Part shown: positions 41,400 through 49,656 of the stretch, piece after piece
Numbering within the stretch: the first letter of the stretch is position 1
Layout: each line of letters opens with the position of its first letter
Source: CAWIUB01 sp963839175
GTDB lineage: Bacteria; Actinomycetota; Actinomycetes; Mycobacteriales; Jatrophihabitantaceae
DNA length: 54,280 bases
Reading direction: 5' to 3'
Assembly: GCA_963839175.1 (NCBI GenBank)
Contig: CAWIUB010000040.1
Span: 1-54,280, forward strand
Program-made: the position numbers and the translations under genes
Notes under the pieces: generated by a model
Databases searched by the model: none
Told to the model about the DNA's origin: nothing
The model's input: only the letters and a program-made list of their open reading frames with translations

Positions 41400-41640
41400 T
41401 CCGAGTGTGTCGCGGGGCTGTTGCGTTGATCGGTCGGCGTGCAAGCGAGATCCTCGGGCGCGCAGCTCGCGCATCGCTTCTTCCAGGTCATCGACCTGGA
41501 ACGCCATCTGTGTGTGTTCTCCGGATGGTCTCCCCGACGACCCGTAAGACCCGCCCGATGAAATGCCCGGTGAGAGTGGTGGCCAACTGCGCATCTGCAG
41601 GACAGCGCCAGAAAGACTCATATGGTCGGGTCGAGCGCGA
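41400..41640 (-). pseudogene. VOC/glyoxalase fragment
   Basis: HTQMAFQVDDLEEAMRELRARG preceded in a broken frame by PLSPGISSGGS is the end part of a vicinal-oxygen-chelate protein (THTQ...FxVDDIExxVxxLRxRG pattern). Only ~60 residues with at least one shift. Confidence 0.45.
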
Positions 41641-41981
41641 CAGGCTAGCCCTCCGGCGGTCGCGCGTATCGACGGTTTCCGCGCGAGCGGAGTCTCCGGA
41701 ATCGTCGCGCTCCGTGACGGCACAGGTTGACGCGAGCGGACGCCCAGGTGCGACTGCGACTACCCAACACCTACACGAGCGCCGTGCCGCCAGTTGTTGT
41801 CGCGGCAGTGGGCCTTAGCTTGGCCACACCACATCCCTTCAGTTCCGTGCCACGGCGTGCCCTCGCGTGCCCGTAACACCGGTCAGCAAGGGGTGACGAA
41901 GGTTGATAGCGGTCACTGTAATCCTCAGCAATACTCGGCAATTCTATGCTCTTACGCTGTGATCGCTGGGGTCCTAAAGTA

Positions 41982-42037
41982 GCGGCCTTTCAGCCTCCCA
42001 AGCTGCCGATGCGGGTTCGATTCCCGTACCCGCTCCA
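41982..42037 (+). tRNA. tRNA-Gly 3' fragment (anticodon arm, T arm, acceptor 3' strand, CCA)
   Basis: The anticodon arm CAGC-CTCCCAA-GCTG (41991-42005, anticodon CCC) is followed by the T arm GCGGG-TTCGATT-CCCGT (42011-42027), the acceptor 3' strand ACCCGCT and CCA (42035-42037). The D arm and the 5' acceptor strand (should begin about GCGGGT) are not present upstream. So it is an incomplete gene copy, as left at one end of an element that integrates into a tRNA gene. Confidence 0.7.
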
Positions 42038-42040
42038 GCA

Positions 42041-42066
42041 GAATCCCCTTATCTTGCAGGGGATTC
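42041..42066 (+). terminator. Hairpin terminator after the tRNA fragment
   Basis: GAATCCCC (42041-42048) pairs exactly with GGGGATTC (42059-42066) around a 10-nt loop, 3 bp beyond the CCA. Typical tRNA-gene terminator carried along with the tRNA 3' end. Confidence 0.7.
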
Positions 42067-42111
42067 CTGGTGTCACCGCCACCGGCACTCCCCGTCGTCG
42101 GGTGGTGCTCC

Positions 42112-42129
42112 AGCCCCAAGGTTGGGGCT
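42112..42129. terminator. Short palindrome AGCCCCAA/TTGGGGCT
   Basis: Perfect 8-bp arms with a 2-nt centre at 42112-42119 and 42122-42129. It lies ~190 bp beyond the stop of the minus-strand DUF6941 gene and could end its transcript. Confidence 0.35.
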
Positions 42130-42319
42130 CGTCCCGCTCAAGGCGCGCCGACCTGGCTCAAACCTGGAGTATCAGCTTGTCGGCGAATGACTCCACGTCG
42201 CCAGGTCGTGCGCCGGTCAGGATCGTCAGCACGCTCGGCGGCTGATGCATGGCGCTCGGGTGACCACTGTCTGGTATCCGGGGCCGGGGTGGAGTACGTT
42301 GCGCGGCTGGCGCTGAACA

Positions 42320-42802
42320 TCACGCCTGAGGCAGTGCGGTTGGTCCGCTCCCGATTGTCATCCCTGGCGGGTTGACCAGCCGAAACGGCAGCTCCTCCAT
42401 GGGCGTTCCGTCGATCGAGACGACGAACCGGTATTGGCCGAGCACCGACAGCGGCAGCATGGGCACGTTGACTGCGAGCGCCACGGTCTGGTCCTCGCCA
42501 ACTTCCAGTAGCGGTGGCCTGCCGACGTTGAATGCCATTTGCGCGGTGAACGGGGCGAAGGTGTCCGGTCCTGTTGGTGTCTGCACGGCGTGCCCGTCGG
42601 CGTCGATCAGTGCAATGTCGAGGGTGTGCTGTTGGTTGGTCTGGGTCCACGGGACCATGACGAGGATCGCGACGGCAAGCGAGACGTTCCACGGTGCTGG
42701 AAGACCGGCGGGGATCACGGACCGGTCGATTCCGGCGCCGGCGACGTAGAGCAGGTTGTTCTGCGCCTCGGCGTGGTTCGCCAACACGGCGGTGACCTTC
42801 AT
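42320..42802 (-). CDS. DUF6941-type protein
   Basis: 160 residues. MKVTAVLANHAEAQNNLLYVAGAGIDRSVIP, then VMVPWTQTNQQHTLDIALIDADGHAV, LLEVGEDQTVALAVNVPMLPLSVLGQYRFVVSIDG: a beta-sandwich-like protein of a family seen in actinobacteria, function unknown. Cytosolic by sequence. GAGGAGCG precedes the ATG. It diverges from the toxin-antitoxin pair; the shared 87-bp spacer holds the palindrome at 42826-42853. Confidence 0.75.
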   Translation of the reverse strand: MKVTAVLANHAEAQNNLLYVAGAGIDRSVIPAGLPAPWNVSLAVAILVMVPWTQTNQQHTLDIALIDADGHAVQTPTGPDTFAPFTAQMAFNVGRPPLLEVGEDQTVALAVNVPMLPLSVLGQYRFVVSIDGTPMEELPFRLVNPPGMTIGSGPTALPQA

Positions 42803-42825
42803 GGAACGCTCCTCTTTGTCGATGT

Positions 42826-42876
42826 GTCATACCGTACTCCTAGACGGTATGACCGTCAATGGGATACGGTTATACC
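42826..42876. promoter_or_regulatory. Palindromic operator between DUF6941 and the TA pair
   Basis: GTCATACCGT (42826-42835) and ACGGTATGAC (42844-42853) are exact complements around 8 nt. A further ACGGT/ACCGT pair lies about 42867-42878. The repeated ACGGTAT half-sites suit cooperative binding of a ribbon-helix-helix antitoxin and would control both divergent transcripts. Confidence 0.65.
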
Positions 42877-42889
42877 GTGAGGGGTTGTG

Positions 42890-43174
42890 ATGGCGCACCC
42901 GTCGGAAGCGGAGTTCGTGGAGTTCGACGACGCCAATGAGGCACACCTGGCGCTGAAGAGCGTCAGCCCGCTCGAGCTTATGCAGGTGTTCCGCAACGAC
43001 CCGCTATGGGCGGCCAACAAGAGGAACCGCACAGCAGCCTGGCTGATGATCGGCAGGACGGATGGAGGTCGTGCGATTGTGGCTGCCGTGATCTATAACG
43101 AGGTGCGATCATCGGTGCGACCCATCACCGCCCGGACCTGTACGCCTGCGGAGGAGTCGAAATGGCTGAGCTGA
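42890..43174 (+). CDS. BrnT-like toxin of a type II toxin-antitoxin pair
   Basis: 94 residues from ATG 42890 (a GTG at 42887 is alternative). VEFDDANEAHLALKSVSPLELMQVFRNDPLWAANK ... AAWLMIGRTDGGRAIVAAVIY ... SVRPITARTCTPAEE follows the BrnT pattern (FEWDxxKxxxNxxKHGVSFxEAxxVF ... xxIGxTxxGRxLxVVxxxR ... xRIISARxAxxxE), an RNase toxin related to RelE. The gene overlaps the RHH antitoxin by 13 bp, toxin first, as in brnTA. It diverges from standard BrnT in the N-terminal motif, so activity is inferred. Confidence 0.7.
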   Translation: MAHPSEAEFVEFDDANEAHLALKSVSPLELMQVFRNDPLWAANKRNRTAAWLMIGRTDGGRAIVAAVIYNEVRSSVRPITARTCTPAEESKWLS

Positions 43175-43515
43175 ACCCGATCGAGTCCGAGTTGGACCAC
43201 GCGCTGGATGACCCGGACGAGTGGGACGAGCCCCGCCCTGCCGCCAAGTCCGAGAAGCGCCAGCGCTCCGCGGTCGTGAGCGTACGCATGTCGGAAGCCG
43301 AGCTGGCGGTCGTTCAGGATCGCGCTCACGCTGCCGGCCAGACGCTCGGCGCCTATATGCGCGACCTCGCACTTCGCGGCGCGCCCGGACTCGGGCACGA
43401 CCCGCGGACGATCCGGGTGGTCTCCGGTCCCAGCAATGAGGCACCGGCTCCGGTCGATAACGAGCGGCATACATTCGACATCGTCCGCAGGCCCGACGGC
43501 TTGATGGTCTGCTAA
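43162..43515 (+). CDS. Ribbon-helix-helix antitoxin (BrnA/CopG-like)
   Basis: 117 residues. Acidic N-terminus, then RHH domain at ~38-72: RSAVVSVRMSEAELAVVQDRAHAAGQTLGAYMRDLALRG, with a beta strand and two helices. ATG 43162 lies inside the toxin 3' end. Expected to bind and neutralise the toxin and repress the operon through the ACGGTAT palindromes. A mobilisation-type (MobC-like) RHH protein is an alternative, but the toxin partner argues for antitoxin. Confidence 0.7.
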   Translation: MAELNPIESELDHALDDPDEWDEPRPAAKSEKRQRSAVVSVRMSEAELAVVQDRAHAAGQTLGAYMRDLALRGAPGLGHDPRTIRVVSGPSNEAPAPVDNERHTFDIVRRPDGLMVC

Positions 43516-43996
43516 CCCCTGGCGATGACCTGTCCCGCGCCGTTCGGCACGAACGACTCCCGGCAGGTCACCCTGGCCCGCGGAAATGTCCAGGAAGATC
43601 ACCCACGTATATCAAGCATGAGTGTGCGTTCATGGTCAGCAGCGGCGACGCATAAGTATGCGGTCGCAGCCTTCGGGCCCAGCGCATCGGCGCTAACCTC
43701 CGCGCGATAGCCGTCGTTCTGGTCGCCGAGACGACAAGGGCATTGTTCGTTCCTTGCGCGCAGATCGGACTGTATGTATGCGTCGCTTCCCCGGTGAGTT
43801 TGGCAAGCAAACCGATCCGCTCATGCCGAATTGAGGACGCGAGGGCCCTGGGTCGAACGGTGTGCCCGCGAGGACTCGGGCGCCGGGGCGTAGACGGCGG
43901 GCCGCGACCGGGTGAGCGCGCCGAACAACTTGGTCCCGGTCAGCGTGCGAGTGAGCGTTTGTCAGCTGAGCCGGAAATGCGAAGCTCCGGTCAGAA
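43516..43996. other. Stretch without a supported gene
   Basis: 480 bp after the TA pair. Short frames on both strands lack family features; no strong hairpins seen. Confidence 0.3.
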
Positions 43997-44347
43997 CTAT
44001 CCGTTGGAAGCTACACCCACCTTGTGGCCCTGGGCGTCTGCGAACACCCCGAAACTCGTGCCCGGAACGTGCTGGGCTGGCTGAACGATGCTGCCACCGA
44101 GCTGTTCTGCTCGTGCCAGCATTGCCTCGACGTCCTCGACGGCGACGAAGAACAGGACTTCGTCCTCAGCGCTCTGGCGCGGGCTGATGGCGACAAAGGT
44201 GCCGCCCTCGACGCCGGTGTCAACAAACGTGTAGCCAGGGAAGGCGCCTTCGGAGGCGACCTTCCAGCCGAACAGGTCGGCGAAGAACCGACGGGTGGCA
44301 TCGGGGTCCTGGGAGCGGATTTCAGCATGTACGACTGGATGAGCCAT
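43997..44347 (-). CDS. VOC-family (glyoxalase-like) protein
   Basis: 116 residues. VVHAEIRSQDPDATRRFFADLFGWKV ... GYTFVDTGVEGGTFVAI ... DEVLFFVAVEDVEAMLARAEQLGGSIVQP ... GVFADAQGHKVGV shows two beta-alpha-beta-beta-beta modules with metal-ligand positions. ATG 44347 has AAGGAG upstream. Probably a small-molecule binding or resistance enzyme; substrate unknown. Confidence 0.88.
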   Translation of the reverse strand: MAHPVVHAEIRSQDPDATRRFFADLFGWKVASEGAFPGYTFVDTGVEGGTFVAISPRQSAEDEVLFFVAVEDVEAMLARAEQLGGSIVQPAQHVPGTSFGVFADAQGHKVGVASNG

Positions 44348-44801
44348 GGGAGTCTCCTTCGCACCCGGGTGGGGTGGGTAGCTGCAGAGGTGCTTGTTGA
44401 CCGCCCGCCGCGATTTGGACGGCACGACCAACCGACGAACGGCCCGGCCCCAAATCGACAGGTTAAGGCACCTGGTGCCGCGTATTCACTCGCCAGTCAT
44501 GCCCCTCGTGCCGCGATGACGTTCGTTCTCGGAGACGCGGAACTCTTGAGCAAGTCGAGTACCCGGCCGAAGATCCCGCCCTCAGCGTCGCCGTAGAACC
44601 CGCTCTGTCACGCGGTCATCCTTGCAGCCAGGAACGCACAGATACGCCGCGATGACGGACGTTCCCGATCGCACTGATCTGCCGCGGTCAGTGCGGGTGC
44701 TGCCAATGTGCGCGACTTCGATTGATTGCGCTATGGCATCGCTGGGTGCTGGGTTCGGCGTTGTAGACCCTGACCGGTGGGTCGGAGCCGGGTAGCAGCC
44801 G
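44348..44801. other. Stretch without a supported gene
   Basis: About 450 bp between the VOC and GNAT genes. I see no gene, RNA or clear repeat. Confidence 0.3.
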
Positions 44802-45257
44802 TCAGTGGATCGCCAGTACCAGACGTGGCGCTTGGCCGAACTCCGTGCTGGCGAGGCCGCAGCGGATGAAACCGATGGCGGTATAGAAACCCATGGCATG
44901 AGGGTTGGCGGTCACTTCCAGTCGCTCGACACCACGCGCTCGGATGACCTCGGCAATGCCTTTCACTAGCGCGGTTGCAATTCCTCGCCTCGTCCAGTCC
45001 GGGTCCACGAACAGGTCTTCCAGCTCAGTGACGCCGTCGCCATCTGCCCAAGTTGCGAAGCCCACCACTGAACCGTCCTGTTCTGCGACCAGGGTGCGCC
45101 CCTCGGTCAGCCCTTCGGGTCCAAGGATCAGGTGTTCCGGATGAGCGAGCAGGTTGGCACGGTCACCGGCATTGGACAACGACGCATGGCGATACACATC
45201 CCTTACGGCAGGAAGGTCTGCGGGCCCACCTCGACGGATCACCTTTGAAGTATCCAC
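44802..45257 (-). CDS. GNAT-family N-acetyltransferase
   Basis: 151 residues from GTG 45257. IRRGGPADLPAVRDVYRHAS, VAEQDGSVVGFATWADGDGVTELEDLFVDPDWTRRGIATALVKGIAEVIRARG (acetyl-CoA binding R/Q-x-x-G-x-G/A loop RRGIAT) and LEVTANPHAMGFYTAIGFIRCG complete the fold. Acceptor unknown. Confidence 0.9.
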   Translation of the reverse strand: MDTSKVIRRGGPADLPAVRDVYRHASLSNAGDRANLLAHPEHLILGPEGLTEGRTLVAEQDGSVVGFATWADGDGVTELEDLFVDPDWTRRGIATALVKGIAEVIRARGVERLEVTANPHAMGFYTAIGFIRCGLASTEFGQAPRLVLAIH

Positions 45258-45940
45258 CGGCCAAAGCGGGCCGCCGCCGAGAACAGGTCAACTCACGGCA
45301 CTCGGCCTGCCTAACGTCTCGGCGTCCCGAGCGGGAGCGTTCGCGTCAACATGCCATCGACGCACGGATCTGCGCAGACAGCGCGCCGGCACCCTATCCG
45401 TTATACGGGTGATCGAAGATCACCCGCCGCAAACGGCTCGTATAGCGCCTGATTCCCGGGTGATCCTCGCTGTGTCGCCGGGATCGAAATCTGAAGAAGA
45501 TCACCGGGGTATCACATTGATAGGTGCGGCTCAGCTGCCTCTCGGCATCCGCGGTAAGGGATGCAGATCTGTCGCTCTGTGTGTGTGATCTGACACCGGT
45601 GATTCCGAAAGCGTCAGTGGCCGATGACCGAGCCCAGTGCCGCCCCCGGGAGAACCCGAAGCTTGGTGGATGTGGAAGTCCGCTCCCCATGGAGCCCGCG
45701 CGCGGTGATTTTCCGTGCAGGCACCTTCGGTGCTGCTGCCCTGGATTGTCGAGTGACTGTCGATGAGGGTTGTCCCTCACCTGATTGATGGATGTCCCCG
45801 ATCCGATCCCGGTTGGTGATCCACGGTCGGATATCCGACGCGACACGCGCTGACCGCATGTCAGTTGCCCAGCAAGCAGCGTCTGCGGACACCCGCACCC
45901 ACCGTGGATAAGACGTTGCCACGCAGGAGGGACACAGGCC
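45258..45940. other. Long non-coding stretch with GATCACC repeats
   Basis: 683 bp without a supported gene. It holds a strong hairpin GGGTGATC-GAA-GATCACCC (45407-45425) and further GGTGATC (45459-45465) and GATCACC (45499-45505) copies that pair with each other. The last part supplies the ribosome site (AGGAGGGA) of the HAF gene remnant at 45941. Confidence 0.5.
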
Positions 45941-46481
45941 ATGAAGAGATTCAGTTTGATGCGCGGGGTGGCCCCCCCGGCGCCAAACCCATTGTCGAAA
46001 GAGAATGGTGTCGCGGGGAGACGAACCGTCGCTTGGCCGTCGCGTCGATTCCCGCTGGTGCTCTCACTGCATGGGCACCCTCGGCGGCGACCACAGCGCG
46101 CCGGCCGCTATCAACAATCGTGGGCAGATCGTCGGCCACTCCTCGCTTTCCGGCAACAGCACCAGCCATGCCACCATGTGGTACCGCGGCAGAATCGTCG
46201 ATCTCGGCACACTCCCGGGGGACGTGTTCAGCGGAGCGCTTGACATCACCGACCAGGGTCAGATCGCAGGCGTCTCCTGCTCCTCCACACGCTGCCGCGC
46301 CGCCACCTGGACCGAGCACGAAGTAACCGATCTGAACACTCAGATATCTGAAGCATCCCGGTGGCAACCAGGCGATGCGCAGGCGGGCAACGCAGGTGGC
46401 CAAATTACCGGCGACGGCGCGCACAATGACCTGCCCCACGCATACCTCCTGATGCCAGCAGACCAGAACCGCACGCCCTGA
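45941..46481 (+). pseudogene. HAF-repeat extracellular protein, frameshifted remnant
   Basis: A good ribosome site and ATG 45941 start a short secretory-looking N-terminus. In shifted frames, RRLAVASIPAGALTAWA (signal-peptide core) and then MGTLGGDHSAPAAINNRGQIVGHSSLSG, IVDLGTLPGDVFSGALDITDQGQIAGVS and ATWTEHEVTDLNTQISEASRWQ...AGNAGGQITGDGAHNDLPHAYLLMP follow. The LGTLGG...AxxINxxGQIVG unit is the HAF repeat. At least two shifts; only about three repeats are left. Confidence 0.65.
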
Positions 46482-46901
46482 AACCCCGCGTCACCTTCAA
46501 CAAGGGGGCCGCCGACACCGCCGGCCCGGTCACAGGTACGGCAGGCTCGCTGGCCACCGTGCGACGAAATATGCGTCATCTGCGCGGCTCGATTCGAGGC
46601 TTGATCGCAGCTCGCGTCGTGCAGATCGATCGTCACGTGCGACGTCCGTTGCGTGGCGGACATGCGGACTCGCCGTTTAGACGCGGTGTCGGATGCACCG
46701 GCGTGCGCCACCCATCGCAGCCGCCGCGACGTGACTGTCCTGATATTGGTCTAGGGAATCCTGAAGCCTGCCACAACGGTTGGCGCGTTTGTTTCGCGGC
46801 AGCCTTGTTCGCTAACACCACCCGTCGTTCGGCGGCGTATCGGATCGTCGCGGTGCTGGCCGAGTCCGAGGTCGAGAGCCGTTGTCGGTCAGGACAGCCA
46901 C
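46482..46901. other. Stretch without a supported gene
   Basis: 420 bp after the HAF remnant with no coding or structural signal I trust. Confidence 0.3.
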
Positions 46902-47345
46902 TCAGCCGGGCGCGGGCCTTGAGGCCGTTTCGGCTTCGAAGAACAACGCCATAATGTCCGCCGGCCAGTCCGCTGCGCGAGTCGTTCCCTTGTCGACGTA
47001 CGCAACGGTCATGACACCCCGCGAGACCTTCGCCCCCGCGGAATCGATCATCGTGCACTCGATCAGCGCATCCGGCCCACGGAACTCACGAACGAACGAC
47101 GTGATGATAATTTCCTGATCGCCCCGGACCGGTCGTAGAAAGTCAATCTCCATTCGCCGGACCCAGACCATGAACCGCAACGTCCCCAGGGTCCTCAGAT
47201 CCCAACCAAGGTATTCCCGCAAGCCCTCCATCCGATGATCAACGTAGTACGTCGCATATGTGCCGGTGTTCACGTGATCATACGGATCCAGCTCGGAGAA
47301 CTTGATCCGATGCGTGCTCGTATACACGATCGGTACCCTCGCCAT
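46902..47345 (-). CDS. Acyl-CoA thioesterase, 4HBT hotdog family
   Basis: 147 residues from ATG 47345. YTSTHRIKFSELDPYDHVNTGTYATYYVDHRMEGLREYLGWDL carries the catalytic Asp/His signature of 4-hydroxybenzoyl-CoA-type thioesterases (xDPYDHVNxxxYxxYxxxxR). IDFLRPVRGDQEIIITSFVREFRGPDALIECTMID completes the hotdog fold. Cleaves an acyl-CoA ester; substrate unknown. An open frame continues upstream to 47432 without homology. Confidence 0.88.
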   Translation of the reverse strand: MARVPIVYTSTHRIKFSELDPYDHVNTGTYATYYVDHRMEGLREYLGWDLRTLGTLRFMVWVRRMEIDFLRPVRGDQEIIITSFVREFRGPDALIECTMIDSAGAKVSRGVMTVAYVDKGTTRAADWPADIMALFFEAETASRPAPG

Positions 47346-47398
47346 TCGGCCCCCTTCCCGCGGCCACGTGCCCTGACCTGCTCGCGCTTTCCCCCACG

Positions 47399-47550
47399 GC
47401 TGCGACGTCGCGGTGACCTGCCGGGTGCTCACGATCTCCCGCTCCGGCTACTACGAATGGCTGCGCCGACGACCGTCGGCCCGCGATATCGACGACGCGT
47501 ACCTGCTGGACAGATCATCGACGTGCACACCTCGGCCCGCGGCACCCCGA
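47399..47550 (+). pseudogene. IS3-family transposase (OrfB) fragment
   Basis: CDVAVTCRVLTISRSGYYEWLRRRPSARDIDDAYLLD, then after a one-base shift QIIDVHTSARGT, matches the region before the integrase core of IS3 OrfB. About 50 residues. It overlaps the 3' end of the small minus-strand frame at 47429-47668. Confidence 0.7.
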
Positions 47551-47668
47551 CCAGCGCGGTGCCGGTGACAACCGCGAACATCGCCAGGCCGCGGCGACGC
47601 GGCCGCACGCTAACCGGGTTGGGCGGAGGTGTCACGCACAGCGTGGCGCGTCGCAGATAGGTGATCAT
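47429..47668 (-). CDS. Small hypothetical protein with one hydrophobic segment
   Basis: 79 codons. ATG 47668 has a good GGAGG ribosome site 8 nt upstream. MITYLRRATLCVTPPPNPVSVRPRRRGLAMFAVVTGTALVGVP suggests a membrane or secreted start, but the last ~35 codons run over the IS3 fragment on the opposite strand, so the gene was probably truncated by it. Function unknown. Confidence 0.35.
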   Translation of the reverse strand: MITYLRRATLCVTPPPNPVSVRPRRRGLAMFAVVTGTALVGVPRAEVCTSMICPAGTRRRYRGPTVVGAAIRSSRSGRS

Positions 47669-47799
47669 GGTCTGCCTCCAAGGTGTTCCCCACTGACACG
47701 CGCTGCCCGTCCCCCGCGGTTCAGCAGCGACCCCGCCGTGTGAGCAGCACCACCGGCGTTCTGACCCACGGGGGACGCCGCTGCGCTGCAGTCACCGCA

Positions 47800-48195
47800 C
47801 GCCGCCGGCGGCCCAGATGAAACGCAACCGCCGAAGCGCAAGCATGCTTATGCTCTCGAAGGCGCCGCCGAGGAAGACCGGGCTATCCTCGTCGGCGACC
47901 ACCACGGCCTGCTCGGCAGGCAGCTCGAACGTGCCATCCGCCGGGTCGTAGACGACGTAGCCGCCGGCCGCCTGGTTGCCCAGCCATTCCCGCACGTACC
48001 GCTCCGTCGTGCCGGTCCGTGCCGCCAGCGTTGACGAGGTGATCGGCCCGGCGCCCGCCATCGCCTTGTACAGGCCAAGCCAATCGCCAGGATGCAACAG
48101 CAGCCCCGAGTAGCCGCGCCATGTCAACGACCGCCTGCCCGACGAACGCCTCGAGTCTCGCCTCGTCGACCGGCCTTCGTGTCGATTGTGCTCAT
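47800..48195 (-). pseudogene. Class I methyltransferase, N-terminal winged-helix part only
   Basis: MSTIDTK (ATG 48195), then in a shifted frame DEARLEAFVGQAVVDMA, and shifted back YSGLLLHPGDWLGLYKAMAGAGPITSSTLAARTGTTERYVREWLGNQAAGGYVVYDPADGTFELPAEQAVVVADEDSPVFLGGAF. This is the DNA-binding-like N-domain preceding the SAM fold in a known actinobacterial group. The SAM-binding domain is missing beyond ~47800. Confidence 0.72.
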
Positions 48196-48409
48196 GCCTT
48201 GGCTCCGTCCTTTCGAATGCGGGGTCCCCCTGGACCCTGCAGCGAGAGCTTTCGCGAAGGCGACGCGCGAGGCATCCGTGCCGAGCACGGAACCCGATAC
48301 GGAATCTCCGAATCCGTGCCGGCCACCGATGTCCGGCAGCCGCTTCTCCATCAGGCTGGACCGAGCGACACCGATCGCGAACTGACCAACTTCGAAGGAA
48401 CAATCGCTA

Positions 48410-48688
48410 ATGATCAATCACCACATCCACGCCGCACTGGCGACCGAGCGGCTCAACACCCTCCTGGCGGAGGCGGAGGCCGCTCGCCGAGCTAAGCAGG
48501 CACAGCTGCACCGACGGCAGCCGCGCACATCCGCTGCCCGCAGATCACCGATCCGCTGGGTCCTACGACTGGCGGCGGCCCGACCTGATCCATCGGCCCC
48601 GCGCACCCTGAACGACGCCCTGGAGTCAGCCGCAGCGCGGCTGCTCAATGATCCGCTCCCGGCACACACAAAGACCATGAACTCATGA
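48410..48688 (+). CDS. Small Arg/Ala-rich hypothetical protein
   Basis: 92 residues. MINHHIHAALATERLNTLLAEAEAARRAKQAQLHRRQP is helical and basic; the rest (WVLRLAAARPDP ... LNDALESAAARLLND) is also helical. No known domain. GAAGGA precedes ATG 48410 and the stop overlaps the next gene (ATGA), so the two genes are coupled. Confidence 0.65.
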   Translation: MINHHIHAALATERLNTLLAEAEAARRAKQAQLHRRQPRTSAARRSPIRWVLRLAAARPDPSAPRTLNDALESAAARLLNDPLPAHTKTMNS

Positions 48689-49242
48689 GCCGTCACGCGC
48701 TGCTCACCGAGGTGTCCGCGACGACCGACCTCGCCGTCCGCGCGCCCGCTCCCGGCGACCGCGCCGCCGTGATCGCGATGCACGACCACTGCTCGGCTCA
48801 CTCGATCCGCCGGCGCTGGCACGGGCCACGCCACGACCTCCCCGAGCCCTACCTGACGGAGGCCCTGGCCGGGCTGCCGACGCACATCGCGCTGCTCGCC
48901 CTGGACGGGCCGCGGGTGGTCGCCCTGGCCAGCGCCGTCCAGCAGGACCGGGAAGAATGGGAGATCGGGGTGCTCGTGGTGGACGCCTGGCAACGCCGCG
49001 GCGTCGCCACCACCCTAGTCGGCGCGCTCGCGCAGCGCGTGGCCGCACGCGGCGGCCGTCGGCTGAGCGCGACCGCGCTGCAACAGCAGGCAGCACTGCC
49101 GGCCCCCCGCGAACAACTCGGGCCGGTCACACTGATCACCGACACCGACGGCGTCACGGCCCAGCTCGACCTGGCCACACTCGGCGGTGCCGCCGAGTGG
49201 CAGTCGCGGCGTGAGGCGACCTCCCGCCTCCGTGGACGATGA
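48685..49242 (+). CDS. GNAT-family N-acetyltransferase
   Basis: 185 residues. LAVRAPAPGDRAAVIAMHDHCSAHSIRRRW, then VALASAVQQDREEWEIGVLVVDAWQRRGVATTLVGALAQRVAARG with the acetyl-CoA loop QRRGVAT. The last ~45 residues lack the normal final strands, so the acceptor side may be degenerate. ATG overlaps the upstream small gene by 4 bp. Confidence 0.85.
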   Translation: MSRHALLTEVSATTDLAVRAPAPGDRAAVIAMHDHCSAHSIRRRWHGPRHDLPEPYLTEALAGLPTHIALLALDGPRVVALASAVQQDREEWEIGVLVVDAWQRRGVATTLVGALAQRVAARGGRRLSATALQQQAALPAPREQLGPVTLITDTDGVTAQLDLATLGGAAEWQSRREATSRLRGR

Positions 49243-49323
49243 AGATCGCGGAGTCGCTCCGAACTAACGACTCAACGCCGAACAATCAGAGGCGACGGTC
49301 TAGCGTGATCGAGATCCACATGG

Positions 49324-49617
49324 GTGCCGCCGGACGGAGGTTCCGCCAGCCACACGGTGTTCGCGCTGGACGGAGGGCAGCTGTTCGGTTTGCATACCCA
49401 CGCTCAGGGCGCAGGTGACCGATTCGACGAGCATCGCACCGGTCTGGATCATGTCGCCTTCGCCTGCCGGGACCGTGGCGAGCTGCAGAAGCGGGCGGCG
49501 CGCCTGGACGAGCTCGGCATTGCCCACGGCGGAATCAAGGACGCCCATTACGGCTCGGGCGTCTCCTTCCGCGACCCGGACGGGATTGCGCTCGAGTTCT
49601 TCGCACCGCCGGCCTGA
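49324..49617 (+). pseudogene. VOC-family protein, C-terminal half
   Basis: 97 codons. TVFALDGGQLFGLHTHAQGAGDRFDEHRTGLDHVAFACRDRGELQKRAARLDELGIAHGGIKDAHYGSGVSFRDPDGIALEFFAPPA is the second beta-alpha module of a glyoxalase/dioxygenase-like protein. The first module (normally ~50 residues before it) is missing. An expressed short form from GTG 49324 is possible. Confidence 0.7.
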
Positions 49618-49656
49618 CAACAGGCTCGCGACCCGTAGCGTTCAACAGGGGGACGA

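Noticed and set aside
42138..42830. 230-codon minus-strand frame over the DUF6941 gene
   Set aside because: Another frame of the same strand; the DUF6941 frame has the start, ribosome site and family pattern.
45394..45942. 182-codon minus-strand frame in the GATCACC region
   Set aside because: Ser/Arg/Pro-rich random-looking composition; no start signal or family similarity.
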